DNA of 64,000 nt, taken from positions 124,001-188,000 of the forward strand of contig DKML01000016.1 in assembly GCA_002470515.1 (NCBI GenBank). Direction: 5' to 3'. The notes under the pieces were generated by a model. That model ran no database searches, was not told where the DNA came from, and saw nothing but the letters and a program-made list of their open reading frames with translations. Shown here piece after piece: positions 28,672-37,188 of the stretch (the stretch's first letter is position 1; every line of letters starts with the position of its first letter). The DNA comes from Proteobacteria bacterium UBA7415 (lineage in GTDB: Bacteria; Pseudomonadota; Gammaproteobacteria; Arenicellales; Arenicellaceae). The position numbers and the translations under genes were made by a program.

Positions 28672-29664
28672 ATGGCCGTCGAGCATTACATTGCAGGAGA
28701 CTGGGGTACCAGTAATTTACGCGTATATTTATGCGAATTCAAAACTGAATCGCAAACCTCACGGGTGCTAGAAGTTAAGTCTGGTTTAGGCGTAGGTGCT
28801 ATATCAAGGTCGGCTCATGCCGACTTTGAAAGTGAATTTTTTACTCTGGCTGACGATTGGCTCAAACGTTTTAGCATTCAAAAAATTATTTTGTCAGGAA
28901 TGGTCGGCTCCAACATTGGTTGGCACATGGCGCAGTATTCCAAATGCCCAGCAAATGCAACAACGATTAGCCAAAGCATTGTTCAGTTTCGATCGCGCGA
29001 ACAAGAAATCCATATCGTGAGTGGACTAAGTTGTAACAACCCGTTAGGGCAGTTCGACGTCATGCGCGGCGAAGAACTGCAGCTTCTGGGCTGGCTGCTC
29101 AAACATGATGCAGTAAAGGGGTCGCGCCTATTTGCCCTACCTGGCACACACAACAAGTGGGTTCTAGTAAGGGACGACCAAATTTTGAACTTCACAACCT
29201 CTTTTACAGGTGAGCTATTCCAGTTACTTTGCGAACACAGCGTATTGCTCACTAAAGGCGAAACAAGCCATTCAGTCGACCAACACATTTTTGATGAGGG
29301 CGTTGAGCTTAGTTTTCATGACGCCAATGCCGATGTCATGCAAACTCTTTTTTCCACCCGGTCGCGCCAAATATCGGGTGAACTAAACGCCAATAACGCC
29401 CAAGACTATCTTTCGGGGCTCATAATAGGTTGCGATGTTCGCGGCGCATTGGCTAGTTTTGAATCAATGGCCAAGCAAACTGGAGAGCCTATTTCTGAAA
29501 TAGTTTTAATCGGCGAAGCAAGTCTCTGCAATCAGTACTCAAGAGTTTTGCAAGCTCGTACTAGTACACCCTGTAGCCATAGTTTACCCACAGAAATCGC
29601 ATCGCATGGATTTCGGGCTATCTATCAGGAACTTATAGCGCGTAAAAAAGTCAAACAAACTTAG
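28672..29664 (+). CDS. dgoK: 2-dehydro-3-deoxygalactonokinase
   Basis: DgoK phosphorylates 2-keto-3-deoxygalactonate at C6 with ATP. The 330 residues match the DgoK family: the phosphate-1 loop AGDWGTSNLRVYL at the N-terminus, ILSGMVGSNIGW, GEELQLLGWL near 140 and PGTHNKWV near 160. It is the first gene of a plus-strand set with dgoA (46 bases later) and a lactonase. A purine-rich AGAAG lies upstream of the ATG. It completes the lower De Ley-Doudoroff route with dgoA. Confidence 0.94.
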   Translation: MAVEHYIAGDWGTSNLRVYLCEFKTESQTSRVLEVKSGLGVGAISRSAHADFESEFFTLADDWLKRFSIQKIILSGMVGSNIGWHMAQYSKCPANATTISQSIVQFRSREQEIHIVSGLSCNNPLGQFDVMRGEELQLLGWLLKHDAVKGSRLFALPGTHNKWVLVRDDQILNFTTSFTGELFQLLCEHSVLLTKGETSHSVDQHIFDEGVELSFHDANADVMQTLFSTRSRQISGELNANNAQDYLSGLIIGCDVRGALASFESMAKQTGEPISEIVLIGEASLCNQYSRVLQARTSTPCSHSLPTEIASHGFRAIYQELIARKKVKQT

Positions 29665-29709
29665 ATCACTATAACCTCAGCGAGCAAACACCCGTGACGA
29701 GAAAACACC

Positions 29710-30348
29710 ATGAGTAACGCCCTACAAGAACATTTAGCTTCAATGCCAGTAATCGCCATACTGCGTGGTGTAACCCCAGACAGCGTAATTGACATTGCTC
29801 AGGCGATAATCGAGGCAGGAATCACCGTGATCGAAGTGCCTCTGAACTCACCAGATGCACTACAAAGCATTGGCTTATTGGACAAACACTTACACGGTAA
29901 AGGCATCTTTGGTTGTGGCACGTGTGTTGATCTTGACAGTGCCACGGCGGTTGCCAGTGCGGGCGCTAAAATCATGGTAACGCCCAATACTAATCCCGAG
30001 ATTATCGCTCATGCGATTACCTTAGGTATGACACCTATCCCAGGTTGGGCAACTGTCAGTGAGGCGTTTGCTGCGTATCATGCTGGCGCCAGACATCTAA
30101 AGCTTTTTCCTGCATCAACCTATGGCGAAGATCACATTAAGGCAGCGCGAGCAGTCCTTCCGCCAGACGCTCAGATTCTGGCTGTAGGTGGAGTGGGCGC
30201 AAGTAATGCAGCCGCTTGGTTTGCCGCCGGCGTGTCAGGCTTAGGCATTGGTAGTGACATTTACAAAGCGGGATTTAGCGCTGATGAAGTGTCATCCAGA
30301 GCATCATCAATAGCCTCTGCAATTGGTGAAATTTCAGTCGATGGGTAA
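29710..30348 (+). CDS. dgoA: 2-dehydro-3-deoxy-6-phosphogalactonate aldolase
   Basis: This class I aldolase splits KDPGal to pyruvate and glyceraldehyde 3-phosphate. The 212 residues carry the KDPG/KDPGal aldolase pattern: PVIAILRGVTPD at the N-terminus, GITVIEVPLNSPDA with the active-site Glu, and the Schiff-base lysine in ARHLKLFPAS near residue 137. The following GGVGASN and GIGSDIYKAG bind phosphate. The NSPDA and SxxYKAG forms favour KDPGal over KDPG. It is the middle gene of the galactonate set. Confidence 0.93.
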   Translation: MSNALQEHLASMPVIAILRGVTPDSVIDIAQAIIEAGITVIEVPLNSPDALQSIGLLDKHLHGKGIFGCGTCVDLDSATAVASAGAKIMVTPNTNPEIIAHAITLGMTPIPGWATVSEAFAAYHAGARHLKLFPASTYGEDHIKAARAVLPPDAQILAVGGVGASNAAAWFAAGVSGLGIGSDIYKAGFSADEVSSRASSIASAIGEISVDG

Positions 30349-30399
30349 CAAGCATCTACGCGTATCCAAACTCAAATAGATAACATTTTAAGGAAACAA

Positions 30400-31293
30400 A
30401 TGGCAATGAGCAGTGATATCAGTCTAATCAAAACGTTGGGAGTAGGTAACGAACTTGGCGAGGGCGTTCTCTGGGATGAAAGCCGCAGTTGTATTTGGTG
30501 GACCGACATTCTTCAGCTGACTCTCTACCGGTATGAGTTGGAGTCTGAAAAACTTGTGAGCTATCCAACGCCCGAGCGCTTGTGCTGCTTTACACCGATA
30601 GAAGGCGACCATCGCTTACTGGCGGCATTTGCGTCTGGATTTGCTTTTTTTGATCCTGAAACAGGTGTTACAGAGTGGATAAAAAAGATTGAAGAAGATA
30701 ATCCTGGAACCCGTTTAAATGACGGCAAGACAGATCGCAATGGGCGCTTTTGGGTAGGTACGATGGTCGAAGACATAAAGACTGCAATCTATAAAGGTAA
30801 GCTCTATTGTGTTGACCACGATCTTTCGATTAGCGAACACCTTAGCGACCTAGTCATCACCAACAGCTTATGTTGGTCCCCCGACGGACACATTGCGTAT
30901 CACACCGATACGCCCACAAGACGAATATACCGCTATAAAAGCAGTGAACACCCCAAACTGTCCGAACCTACGCTACTCGTTAAAACGGAAAAAGGCGCCT
31001 TCCCCGATGGCTCGTGTGTGGATTCGCAGGGGTATCTATGGAACGCTCAATGGGGCGGCAGTCAGGTGGTTCGGTATGCGCCGGACGGGAGTCAAGACGT
31101 CGTTGTGCCTATTCCGGCGTCGCAAGCGACTTGTGTTGCTTTTGCAGGGCCTAAACTAGATAAGTTAGTGGTTACCAGTGCTCACTCGGATCTTGGCGTA
31201 GAGCGGCGCGCCCAAGACCCTGAAGCAGGTAATGTGTTTATTTTTCAAACCCCATTTACGGGGATTGCGGATCGATCGTTTCGATTGAGCTAG
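30400..31293 (+). CDS. SMP-30/gluconolactonase family lactonase, probably galactonolactonase
   Basis: A six-bladed beta-propeller of the SMP-30/LRE family that hydrolyses sugar lactones with a divalent metal. The expected metal-binding residues are visible: Glu in ELGEGVLWDES, Asn in RLNDGKTDRNGRFWVGTM and Asp in FPDGSCVDSQGYLW. A good AGGAAA binding site precedes the ATG at 30400. Its place after dgoK and dgoA suggests it opens galactono-lactone to galactonate; arabinono- or gluconolactone are alternatives. Confidence 0.87.
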   Translation: MAMSSDISLIKTLGVGNELGEGVLWDESRSCIWWTDILQLTLYRYELESEKLVSYPTPERLCCFTPIEGDHRLLAAFASGFAFFDPETGVTEWIKKIEEDNPGTRLNDGKTDRNGRFWVGTMVEDIKTAIYKGKLYCVDHDLSISEHLSDLVITNSLCWSPDGHIAYHTDTPTRRIYRYKSSEHPKLSEPTLLVKTEKGAFPDGSCVDSQGYLWNAQWGGSQVVRYAPDGSQDVVVPIPASQATCVAFAGPKLDKLVVTSAHSDLGVERRAQDPEAGNVFIFQTPFTGIADRSFRLS

Positions 31294-31317
31294 TAAAAAC
31301 TCTCAATTCTAGACGGT

Positions 31318-31330
31318 CAAACCGAATGGT
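31318..31330 (+). terminator. Weak terminator at the end of the galactonate gene set
   Basis: A short hairpin (AAACC-GAAT-GGTTT) is followed by AGTTTTT. It lies in the 37 bases between the lactonase stop and the end of convergent glpD. The stem is only five base pairs, so its strength is doubtful. Confidence 0.4.
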
Positions 31331-32956
31331 TTAGTTTTTCAAACCGCCTAAAAACTCATCCTTGTACTCTTGCCGCTTGGCTTCAGCCTCATCACCAAAA
31401 AATATGATGCAGGCTTCTTTCAGCCCTGGTGCATCAATAATGTCTTCGGCTCTAATAACTTGAGTAATTTTTGATCTACGTCTTAAGAAGTCATCAAGCT
31501 TAGTGACCATCTCGTGCCGCGCTGTGTGTTCGACTTCACAACGGAGGTACTCAGCATCCTTCATTAACCTTTCAGCCTGTCGCGGGTTTTGGCGTATATC
31601 TTCAAGCAACTCGAGTGCGCCTCCACCATAGCGGCGCCACAAACGTTGGGTCAATGGCTCGCTGGAGCCTTCGACCGTGTAACGATCCAACTCCATCAAC
31701 TTAGCTTGGTGCAGAAACTCCTCTTTTACCGCATCTCCATCTTCCCCAAACCACTTAAAGTGGGGGAATGGAAGATCAATGCCCATTTCTCGAACTAAGC
31801 CAGTAATTTCGTTACCAACGTTAATACAATCAGTGGTTTTACCTCCAAAAATGCTAATGTGTTTTTCTTCAAAATTGCTATCAACCGCATGCTTACGCGA
31901 CAACTTGACCCAATCAGCCACGCCATCACCGCCCTCTTGCGCGAGCGGTCTAACGCCACAACGCTCAGCAATAATGTCTTTGTCAGTAATGGGCTCATCA
32001 AAGCTTAGGAGCGCATTAATATTATCCAAAACAAACTGACGATCTTCTTGCGTCACTTCTACGTTTGGATCGTCAACTTGAGTATCAGTCGTTCCTATAG
32101 AGGTTTTGTTACCCATCGGTATAACAAAGAACAATCGCCCATCACTGGCAAAGAACGCCAAGATACGGTTACCCTTAGTCACACGATTAATAATCAAGTG
32201 AATGCCTTTGGAAAATAAATGGCGATGCTCTGTTGTTTGTTCCGCTTTGGCATTGTGCGTGTCTACGTAAGGACCACACGCATTGATAAGCGCTTTTGCA
32301 CGAATTTGAAATTCTTCGCCGCTAATGACATCGCGAGCCGAAATACACCAACGCTCGCCATCCCATTTAGCATCGGTTGACTCTACATAGTTGGCTGCAA
32401 CACAGCCGTAATTCATAGCCGAACGAACAAAATTAAATACGAACCTTGCGTCGTTATCGTAAAGGTAGGCATCGCTGTATTCGAATCCGCCCGCAGCGTT
32501 TTCTGTATTAATAATAGGTTCGCGTTGCTTAATCGCGCTAACGGGCATCCAGTCAGGTGCCATCGTATAAAAGCGGCCAATCAACCAATAGAAAATAGTC
32601 CCTAAGTAAACAAAAAATGGTGGGAAACGAAAGCCCTTAGCAATGGTCGTAAGAAAGCGTATTTCCTTTACCGTTGACGGGTAATTACGCATCAATTGAT
32701 TGCGGCTTTTACACAAATTATTAACTAGAAAGTACTCGTGTGTCTCTAGGTACTTAATGCCGCCCCAGGCCAAATTAGACGAATTTGAGCTTGTTAGCCC
32801 AGCAAAATCTCCGCGATCGATAAGAGCAACACGAGCGCCCTTTGCACTCAATGCGGCTGCAGAAACCGCACCATTTATGCCTCCACCTATTACCAAAGTA
32901 TCGAACTCTCTCTTGGAGTTTTTGAGACGTGCAATGTTGCTATTTCGAAGTTCCAT
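31331..32956 (-). CDS. glpD: Glycerol-3-phosphate dehydrogenase/oxidase, FAD-dependent
   Basis: GlpD oxidises glycerol 3-phosphate to dihydroxyacetone phosphate at the membrane and passes electrons to quinone. The 541 residues start with an FAD-binding fold (TLVIGGGINGAVSAAALSAKG then ALIDRGDFAGLTSSNSSN) and the GlpD-typical GGIKYLE. Later are IGTTDTQVDDPNVEVTQED and a C-terminal cap domain of about 150 residues. No glpF or glpK is nearby. It is a single gene with a long upstream region that holds a triple tandem repeat. Confidence 0.92.
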   Translation of the reverse strand: MELRNSNIARLKNSKREFDTLVIGGGINGAVSAAALSAKGARVALIDRGDFAGLTSSNSSNLAWGGIKYLETHEYFLVNNLCKSRNQLMRNYPSTVKEIRFLTTIAKGFRFPPFFVYLGTIFYWLIGRFYTMAPDWMPVSAIKQREPIINTENAAGGFEYSDAYLYDNDARFVFNFVRSAMNYGCVAANYVESTDAKWDGERWCISARDVISGEEFQIRAKALINACGPYVDTHNAKAEQTTEHRHLFSKGIHLIINRVTKGNRILAFFASDGRLFFVIPMGNKTSIGTTDTQVDDPNVEVTQEDRQFVLDNINALLSFDEPITDKDIIAERCGVRPLAQEGGDGVADWVKLSRKHAVDSNFEEKHISIFGGKTTDCINVGNEITGLVREMGIDLPFPHFKWFGEDGDAVKEEFLHQAKLMELDRYTVEGSSEPLTQRLWRRYGGGALELLEDIRQNPRQAERLMKDAEYLRCEVEHTARHEMVTKLDDFLRRRSKITQVIRAEDIIDAPGLKEACIIFFGDEAEAKRQEYKDEFLGGLKN

Positions 32957-33543
32957 ATTTCTCTAAAGAAGTTCCACGCTTTTTCTAAAAATGGGTTTGT
33001 TAATCGACAGATAAAATGAATTTGGATCTGCGTCCTAATATTTAGCGGGCGGCGAAGGAGTTCAGCTTTACTGAAATGGATGTCGCACAAAACACCAAAT
33101 AAACGAGACACACTATTTGCGTCGCGTAATTATATGGCAAATGAGAATTTTAGGTTATCTAGATATTGTGACATCTAGATATTGTGACATCTAGATATTG
33201 TGTCTTTTGCTCAGAGCCCTAGTACTTTCTTGCAGAGTGCAGGTCTGCTCATGAAAAGATTAGTACCTATTTTCTACTCAAGTTTGAGCGCTCTGTAGAA
33301 TAACGCCGATTGTCTGATTAATTAACGGTCGGCTGCCTTGCAAAAAAGGAGATCTATCGCAACATGACAAAAACGCATTAAGTCGATCAGTATTGAGTTT
33401 TAATTGGAGTCCGCACACTGAGCATTAACCAAACGGAAAACCCGCTTCACCAAGTACCCTAAAGTAACCTTTGCCCGAAATAGCACTGCCCCGTGAAGAC
33501 TCTTGGTTTACAAGCTAACTCTGTAAAACTATTGGGCCAGTGG
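32957..33543. other. Long intergenic region between mauG-like gene and glpD
   Basis: About 590 bases with no gene I can support; the short open frames do not look like protein. It holds the promoter of glpD (minus strand) and, at 33157-33204, a threefold tandem repeat. The part next to 33543 lies just downstream of the mauG-like gene, and no clear terminator was seen there. Confidence 0.5.
33157..33204. repeat. Three tandem copies of a 16-base unit
   Basis: The unit ATCTAGATATTGTGAC is repeated at 33157, 33173 and 33189; the last copy ends in GTC. Each contains the palindrome ATCTAGAT. The array lies about 200 bases upstream of the glpD start. It could be an iteron-like regulator array or replication slippage. 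Confidence 0.85.
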
Positions 33544-34848
33544 CTAACGACTAGTGCTACTCGTATCCCCAATGGGTGCAGCAAAGGCATCGGCAACTAA
33601 TTCGCCTACATTACTACCAGTAAGCGTGCGCATAAACGCGACTAAGGCCGCCTGCTCATCTGCGCTCAACCCTAATGGCCTAATGAGCGCACTCTGCCCA
33701 TCGTGCGGTACACCACCAGCGTTATAAAACCTAACGACGCTTTCTAAGCTGGCGAACGTTCCGTTGTGCATATAGGGCGCAGTAAGGGCAATATTTCGTA
33801 AGCTCGCGGTTCGATACTTCCACCGATCCGCTGGATCCAGAGTCACCTCATATCGGCCAACGTCATTGGGTTTATCTTCGCCTACGCTATCCACAACAGA
33901 CTTATCTAGCTGCCCTACCACACCAGGAGCTAACTGAACGCTAATAGTCGTTGTCTCTGGCCGCATTGATACCTGATAACCGACCCCTGTGTCGTGTAGC
34001 GCTTGATCCGTAAACAGCGCGTACTCATCGCCTACTATATGACAGCTAGAGCACTGGGCTTTACCGGCAAAAAGCGCAAAACCCTCTTTCTCCTCTGCGT
34101 TGAGAACGTCTTGCTGGCGCCCATAACGCCATTGATCGAATCGCGAGTTGCCCGCCAATAAGGCTTGTTGGTATTGGGCTAACGCCTGCCCCACGTTAAG
34201 CATATTAGGCATTTCGCCAAAAGCGTCTTCGAATAACTTAGGGTATTCAGGTAGCTGGGCAAGTGTATCAATCACTTGCCCCACTGAGGGATTATTCATT
34301 TCGTTGCTTGCCAACAAAGGCCCCCACACTTGTTGCTCTAAGCGATTTTCACGTGCGTCTGCAAACAAGCGTTGATAGTAAACCACATTGAGAATTGTGG
34401 GTGCATTGCGTTTAATTGCGCGACCTTCAAAACCTATGGGGCGCTGTAATTCATTGTTGGTAAATCCTTGCTCTGGGATATGACACATTGCACAAGACAT
34501 TGTCTTATTACGTGATAAACGACGATCGAAGAATAGTTTACGACCGAGTTTGATCGCAGGCTCGCTCGGCTCAAGAAAACGACCTTCTGCTTTTTTAGGA
34601 AGGCCAAATTGCGCTGTGTTGACAATAGCGAAAAGGTTAGCCTCGACCCCACTCCGTACTTCTAAACTCAGAGAATCCGTCTGGTATTGCGGGGACTCAT
34701 ATCCTTCTTTATGGTCACCAGAGGCTAGCCTGATAGCCGCTTGCTTAGCCTGTTGTGCATGCGTAATGGTGACAAAGCCATCTATAACAATTTCTGTAGA
34801 CACAAGTAGCAAGGTCGAAACTAAAACACTAATCGGCAGACGCAGCAT
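33544..34848 (-). CDS. MauG/cytochrome c peroxidase-like diheme protein
   Basis: A 434-residue exported diheme protein of the CcpA/MauG family. A signal peptide (about residues 1-31) is followed by two c-type heme sites: CAMCH near residue 112 and CSSCH near 267, with GQALAQYQQALLAGNSRFD between. Such proteins reduce H2O2 or mature partner enzymes by high-valent iron chemistry. Its start overlaps the SCO gene by about 20 bases, so the two are translated together. In characterised methanethiol-oxidising bacteria a mauG-like gene sits beside the oxidase gene, as here. A role in maturing MtoX or in removing its H2O2 product is inferred. Confidence 0.88.
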   Translation of the reverse strand: MLRLPISVLVSTLLLVSTEIVIDGFVTITHAQQAKQAAIRLASGDHKEGYESPQYQTDSLSLEVRSGVEANLFAIVNTAQFGLPKKAEGRFLEPSEPAIKLGRKLFFDRRLSRNKTMSCAMCHIPEQGFTNNELQRPIGFEGRAIKRNAPTILNVVYYQRLFADARENRLEQQVWGPLLASNEMNNPSVGQVIDTLAQLPEYPKLFEDAFGEMPNMLNVGQALAQYQQALLAGNSRFDQWRYGRQQDVLNAEEKEGFALFAGKAQCSSCHIVGDEYALFTDQALHDTGVGYQVSMRPETTTISVQLAPGVVGQLDKSVVDSVGEDKPNDVGRYEVTLDPADRWKYRTASLRNIALTAPYMHNGTFASLESVVRFYNAGGVPHDGQSALIRPLGLSADEQAALVAFMRTLTGSNVGELVADAFAAPIGDTSSTSR

Positions 34849-35566
34849 CGGCTTCCATTACTAAAGTCTTAACGTCGTTTACTAGAATGTCTGGGTGTAA
34901 AAAAGACAGACTATAGATATTGCGGATCTGCTTTTGCTCGTCAATCAAATACACTCGTAAAATATGCGAGAAGCGATTTCGTTCTTTTTCAACCGACTCC
35001 TCCTGCCGGCGATCCTTCACGACGCTCTGTTGATAGTCTTTTAAGATCGGCGCTAATTCTGTTTCTGAGTTAGTCGTTAAGAACTCCCAATCAATATCAG
35101 CGTCACCAAGAATAGACTCACCATACTCTGCCATTACATCAGGAGTATCAAACTCAGGATCAAAGCTAACCGTGAGCATCCGCATGCGGTCTTTTAACGC
35201 TGGGTCCTCTGCAATTCGGTTACCTAGGGTGTACAACACCATCGTAGATAATGGACAACCATTAACGTCGTCACACGTGCGATATACAAAACTTAGAACT
35301 GTAACCTTACCGTCCATCAGCTTGTGTAGTCGAGCTGGATCGCCGTTACTTTTTAAAACCGCACCATCTTCAGCCTGGCCTATTGCGGGTAAATTATAGC
35401 TACCGGCTAGGGGTGCATCGAAACTGAGTTTGCCCCATCCTGGGGCTAGATAAGCTTCGGGAGTTGGACTGCTTTCGCTGCTCGCATCAACATTATGAAT
35501 CAACGAACTCATAAGGAGTACGAGCGCCAATAGCACCCGTTTTCTTTGCTCAGATAGTTTAGACAT
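34829..35566 (-). CDS. SCO1/SenC-family copper chaperone-like protein
   Basis: A thioredoxin-fold periplasmic protein. From ATG 35566 an uncleaved or cleavable N-terminal hydrophobic segment (about residues 9-27) leads to the SCO fold. The copper-binding pair lies in FVYRTCDDVNGCPLS, with five residues between the cysteines instead of the usual three, and a possible His ligand in FSHILRVYLID. SCO proteins deliver copper or handle thiol redox in copper-enzyme assembly. MtoX is a copper enzyme, so the gene's place just after mtoX fits. A GTG at 35578 is an alternative start. Confidence 0.85.
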   Translation of the reverse strand: MSKLSEQRKRVLLALVLLMSSLIHNVDASSESSPTPEAYLAPGWGKLSFDAPLAGSYNLPAIGQAEDGAVLKSNGDPARLHKLMDGKVTVLSFVYRTCDDVNGCPLSTMVLYTLGNRIAEDPALKDRMRMLTVSFDPEFDTPDVMAEYGESILGDADIDWEFLTTNSETELAPILKDYQQSVVKDRRQEESVEKERNRFSHILRVYLIDEQKQIRNIYSLSFLHPDILVNDVKTLVMEADAASAD

Positions 35567-35614
35567 ACTTGAAGCCACTCTCCCACACTAAATGCTAACC
35601 ACAACCCAATTGAG

Positions 35615-35650
35615 AAAAATAAAGCCCAAGCAGGAAATCCTACTTGGGCT
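35615..35650 (-). terminator. Terminator-like hairpin between mtoX and the SCO gene
   Basis: A 12-base stem (AGCCCAAGCAGG / CCTACTTGGGCT, one mismatch) with an AAAT loop. On the minus strand a T-rich tail (TTATTTTT) follows. It lies 38 bases after the mtoX stop, so it could attenuate readthrough into the SCO and mauG-like genes and set a higher mtoX level. Confidence 0.8.
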
Positions 35651-35687
35651 CAATCATATTTCAATACGCTATTGCGGTATCAATGAA

Positions 35688-37067
35688 CTATTGCGCCGCT
35701 AAGTCTGACGACTTATCGCTCTTGTTTACAGCCGCCGCAGCCGCTTCCCATGGGCGTTCCATGCCGTAAAGACCATAGGCGCCAAAGCGCATTTGATGCG
35801 CACTACCGAGCTTCTCAGCTTTAAAATCAATCTCAAACTCTAAGTTCAGTTCTTCGCCATTCCAAGTGTACGACTTAAAGAACTGTTCATCGGCTTCTCC
35901 CTTCTTATCCCAATTGTCCAACAAAGAAGACGTAAAGTACGCGCGCTTGCCATCCCAGCTTTGCGAAATCATATTGAGCTGCGACCCAATCACTTTTTCG
36001 TAGGTCTGTTTAGGTGCAAATGGATCAGACACATCAAAGTACCGCGCCTTGCCATCCATAAACGTTTGTACCCACAGACCGTTGTCATCAGCTGTGATCG
36101 AAATATCAACCGGTAGCGGAATCTTTGATGGATCGCCAATATCGCCTACGGCCTGCGCTTGCCACTCACCTTCTTCATCCTCGTACATCAACCAAATTTG
36201 TGACGTGAGTGCGGTCGTTGTGAAACAGTAATTGTTTTCAGGTTTCCAAGCACAGCGAATTTCCAAAGGTGCACCTGGCATATCAAAAACTTTCTTAGGT
36301 TTGCGCGTGTGCAAATCCCAAACAACCGCCGTGTTACCAAAGCGTTTCATGGCCTCTGGGTCTTGTAGCATCGTGCCAAAATCCATCATGTAGTTGTTCC
36401 AACCCGTAAACGAGCTAGTAAACATGGCGTTTCGACGCGGCATTGCACGAAGGTCATACCCGTATCCATCTGCAAACTGACCAGACTTAATCGCGCCCTG
36501 GAGATTGTCGTCAGTAGGCATCCAGTGGGTTGCAATGTAGTCACCGGTATTGGTGTACTCAACCAACGCTGTACGACCGCCATGATCTGCATTATTAGAT
36601 AGGCCGGTAATCATGATTCGGCCCGCCAAAGCATAGAACGTGTGAGGTCCAACCACTCCGCCGCTTTTAGCCACAAAGTCATCTATGGTTTTAAACAATG
36701 TAGGCTTTGCCGGATCGCTATGGACGTCAAATATAAATATCTTGTTGCTGTCCAAACCACCGGCCCACAAATAGTGCCGGTCATCTGTTAAGCCTGAATG
36801 ATGCGCTTCATTACGACCGCCTACCGAGAGTGTCTCAATAACTGTGCCGTAGTCTGGGGCAGATGGGTTAACACTAATCGTAACCAGCTTGTCTTGTTCG
36901 TCACCAAGGCCCTCTTCGCCTAAAGTCCAGACGTACACAAAGTCTTCTTGACCTACGATTTTCGCCATATAAGGCGACATGCAAGTTTCGTCAGCTTGAG
37001 TCGCACTCACGCCGAGAGCTAGTGCCAGGACACTAGCGTATGCCATTGATTTTAAATTGAATTTCAT
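35688..37067 (-). CDS. mtoX: SBP56-family methanethiol oxidase (periplasmic)
   Basis: The selenium-binding-protein-56 family includes a copper-dependent methanethiol oxidase that turns CH3SH into H2S, formaldehyde and H2O2. From the ATG at 37067 (GGAGG binding site 6 bases upstream) a Sec signal peptide ends near TQA-DE. The mature chain starts CMSPYMAKIVGQEDFVYVW and has family marks GGRNEAHHSG, GVVGPHTFYAL, LPVDISITADDNGLW and AYFTSSLLDNWD. The longer frame from 37250 would run into the sqr end and lacks a start site. The signal peptide and the SCO/MauG neighbours match known bacterial MtoX loci. The name selenium-binding does not imply selenocysteine. Confidence 0.9.
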   Translation of the reverse strand: MKFNLKSMAYASVLALALGVSATQADETCMSPYMAKIVGQEDFVYVWTLGEEGLGDEQDKLVTISVNPSAPDYGTVIETLSVGGRNEAHHSGLTDDRHYLWAGGLDSNKIFIFDVHSDPAKPTLFKTIDDFVAKSGGVVGPHTFYALAGRIMITGLSNNADHGGRTALVEYTNTGDYIATHWMPTDDNLQGAIKSGQFADGYGYDLRAMPRRNAMFTSSFTGWNNYMMDFGTMLQDPEAMKRFGNTAVVWDLHTRKPKKVFDMPGAPLEIRCAWKPENNYCFTTTALTSQIWLMYEDEEGEWQAQAVGDIGDPSKIPLPVDISITADDNGLWVQTFMDGKARYFDVSDPFAPKQTYEKVIGSQLNMISQSWDGKRAYFTSSLLDNWDKKGEADEQFFKSYTWNGEELNLEFEIDFKAEKLGSAHQMRFGAYGLYGMERPWEAAAAAVNKSDKSSDLAAQ

Positions 37068-37188
37068 TTCGTTCCTCCGTTGATCTTTAAAAATATGGAT
37101 CTGCCTTTTGGTATTTCTGACCACCTGTGAATCTGTATAAACGTAATTGGGCGTTTTTGAGTGTCTAAGTGAATTAAACAAACGCCTC

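Noticed and set aside
33157..33204. CRISPR array
   Set aside because: Repeat units are 16 bases with no spacers and there are no cas genes. The same holds for the repeats at 7724, 41798 and 58430.
35688..37067. Selenoprotein reading of the SBP56-family gene
   Set aside because: The family name comes from selenium binding to cysteine; there is no in-frame TGA.
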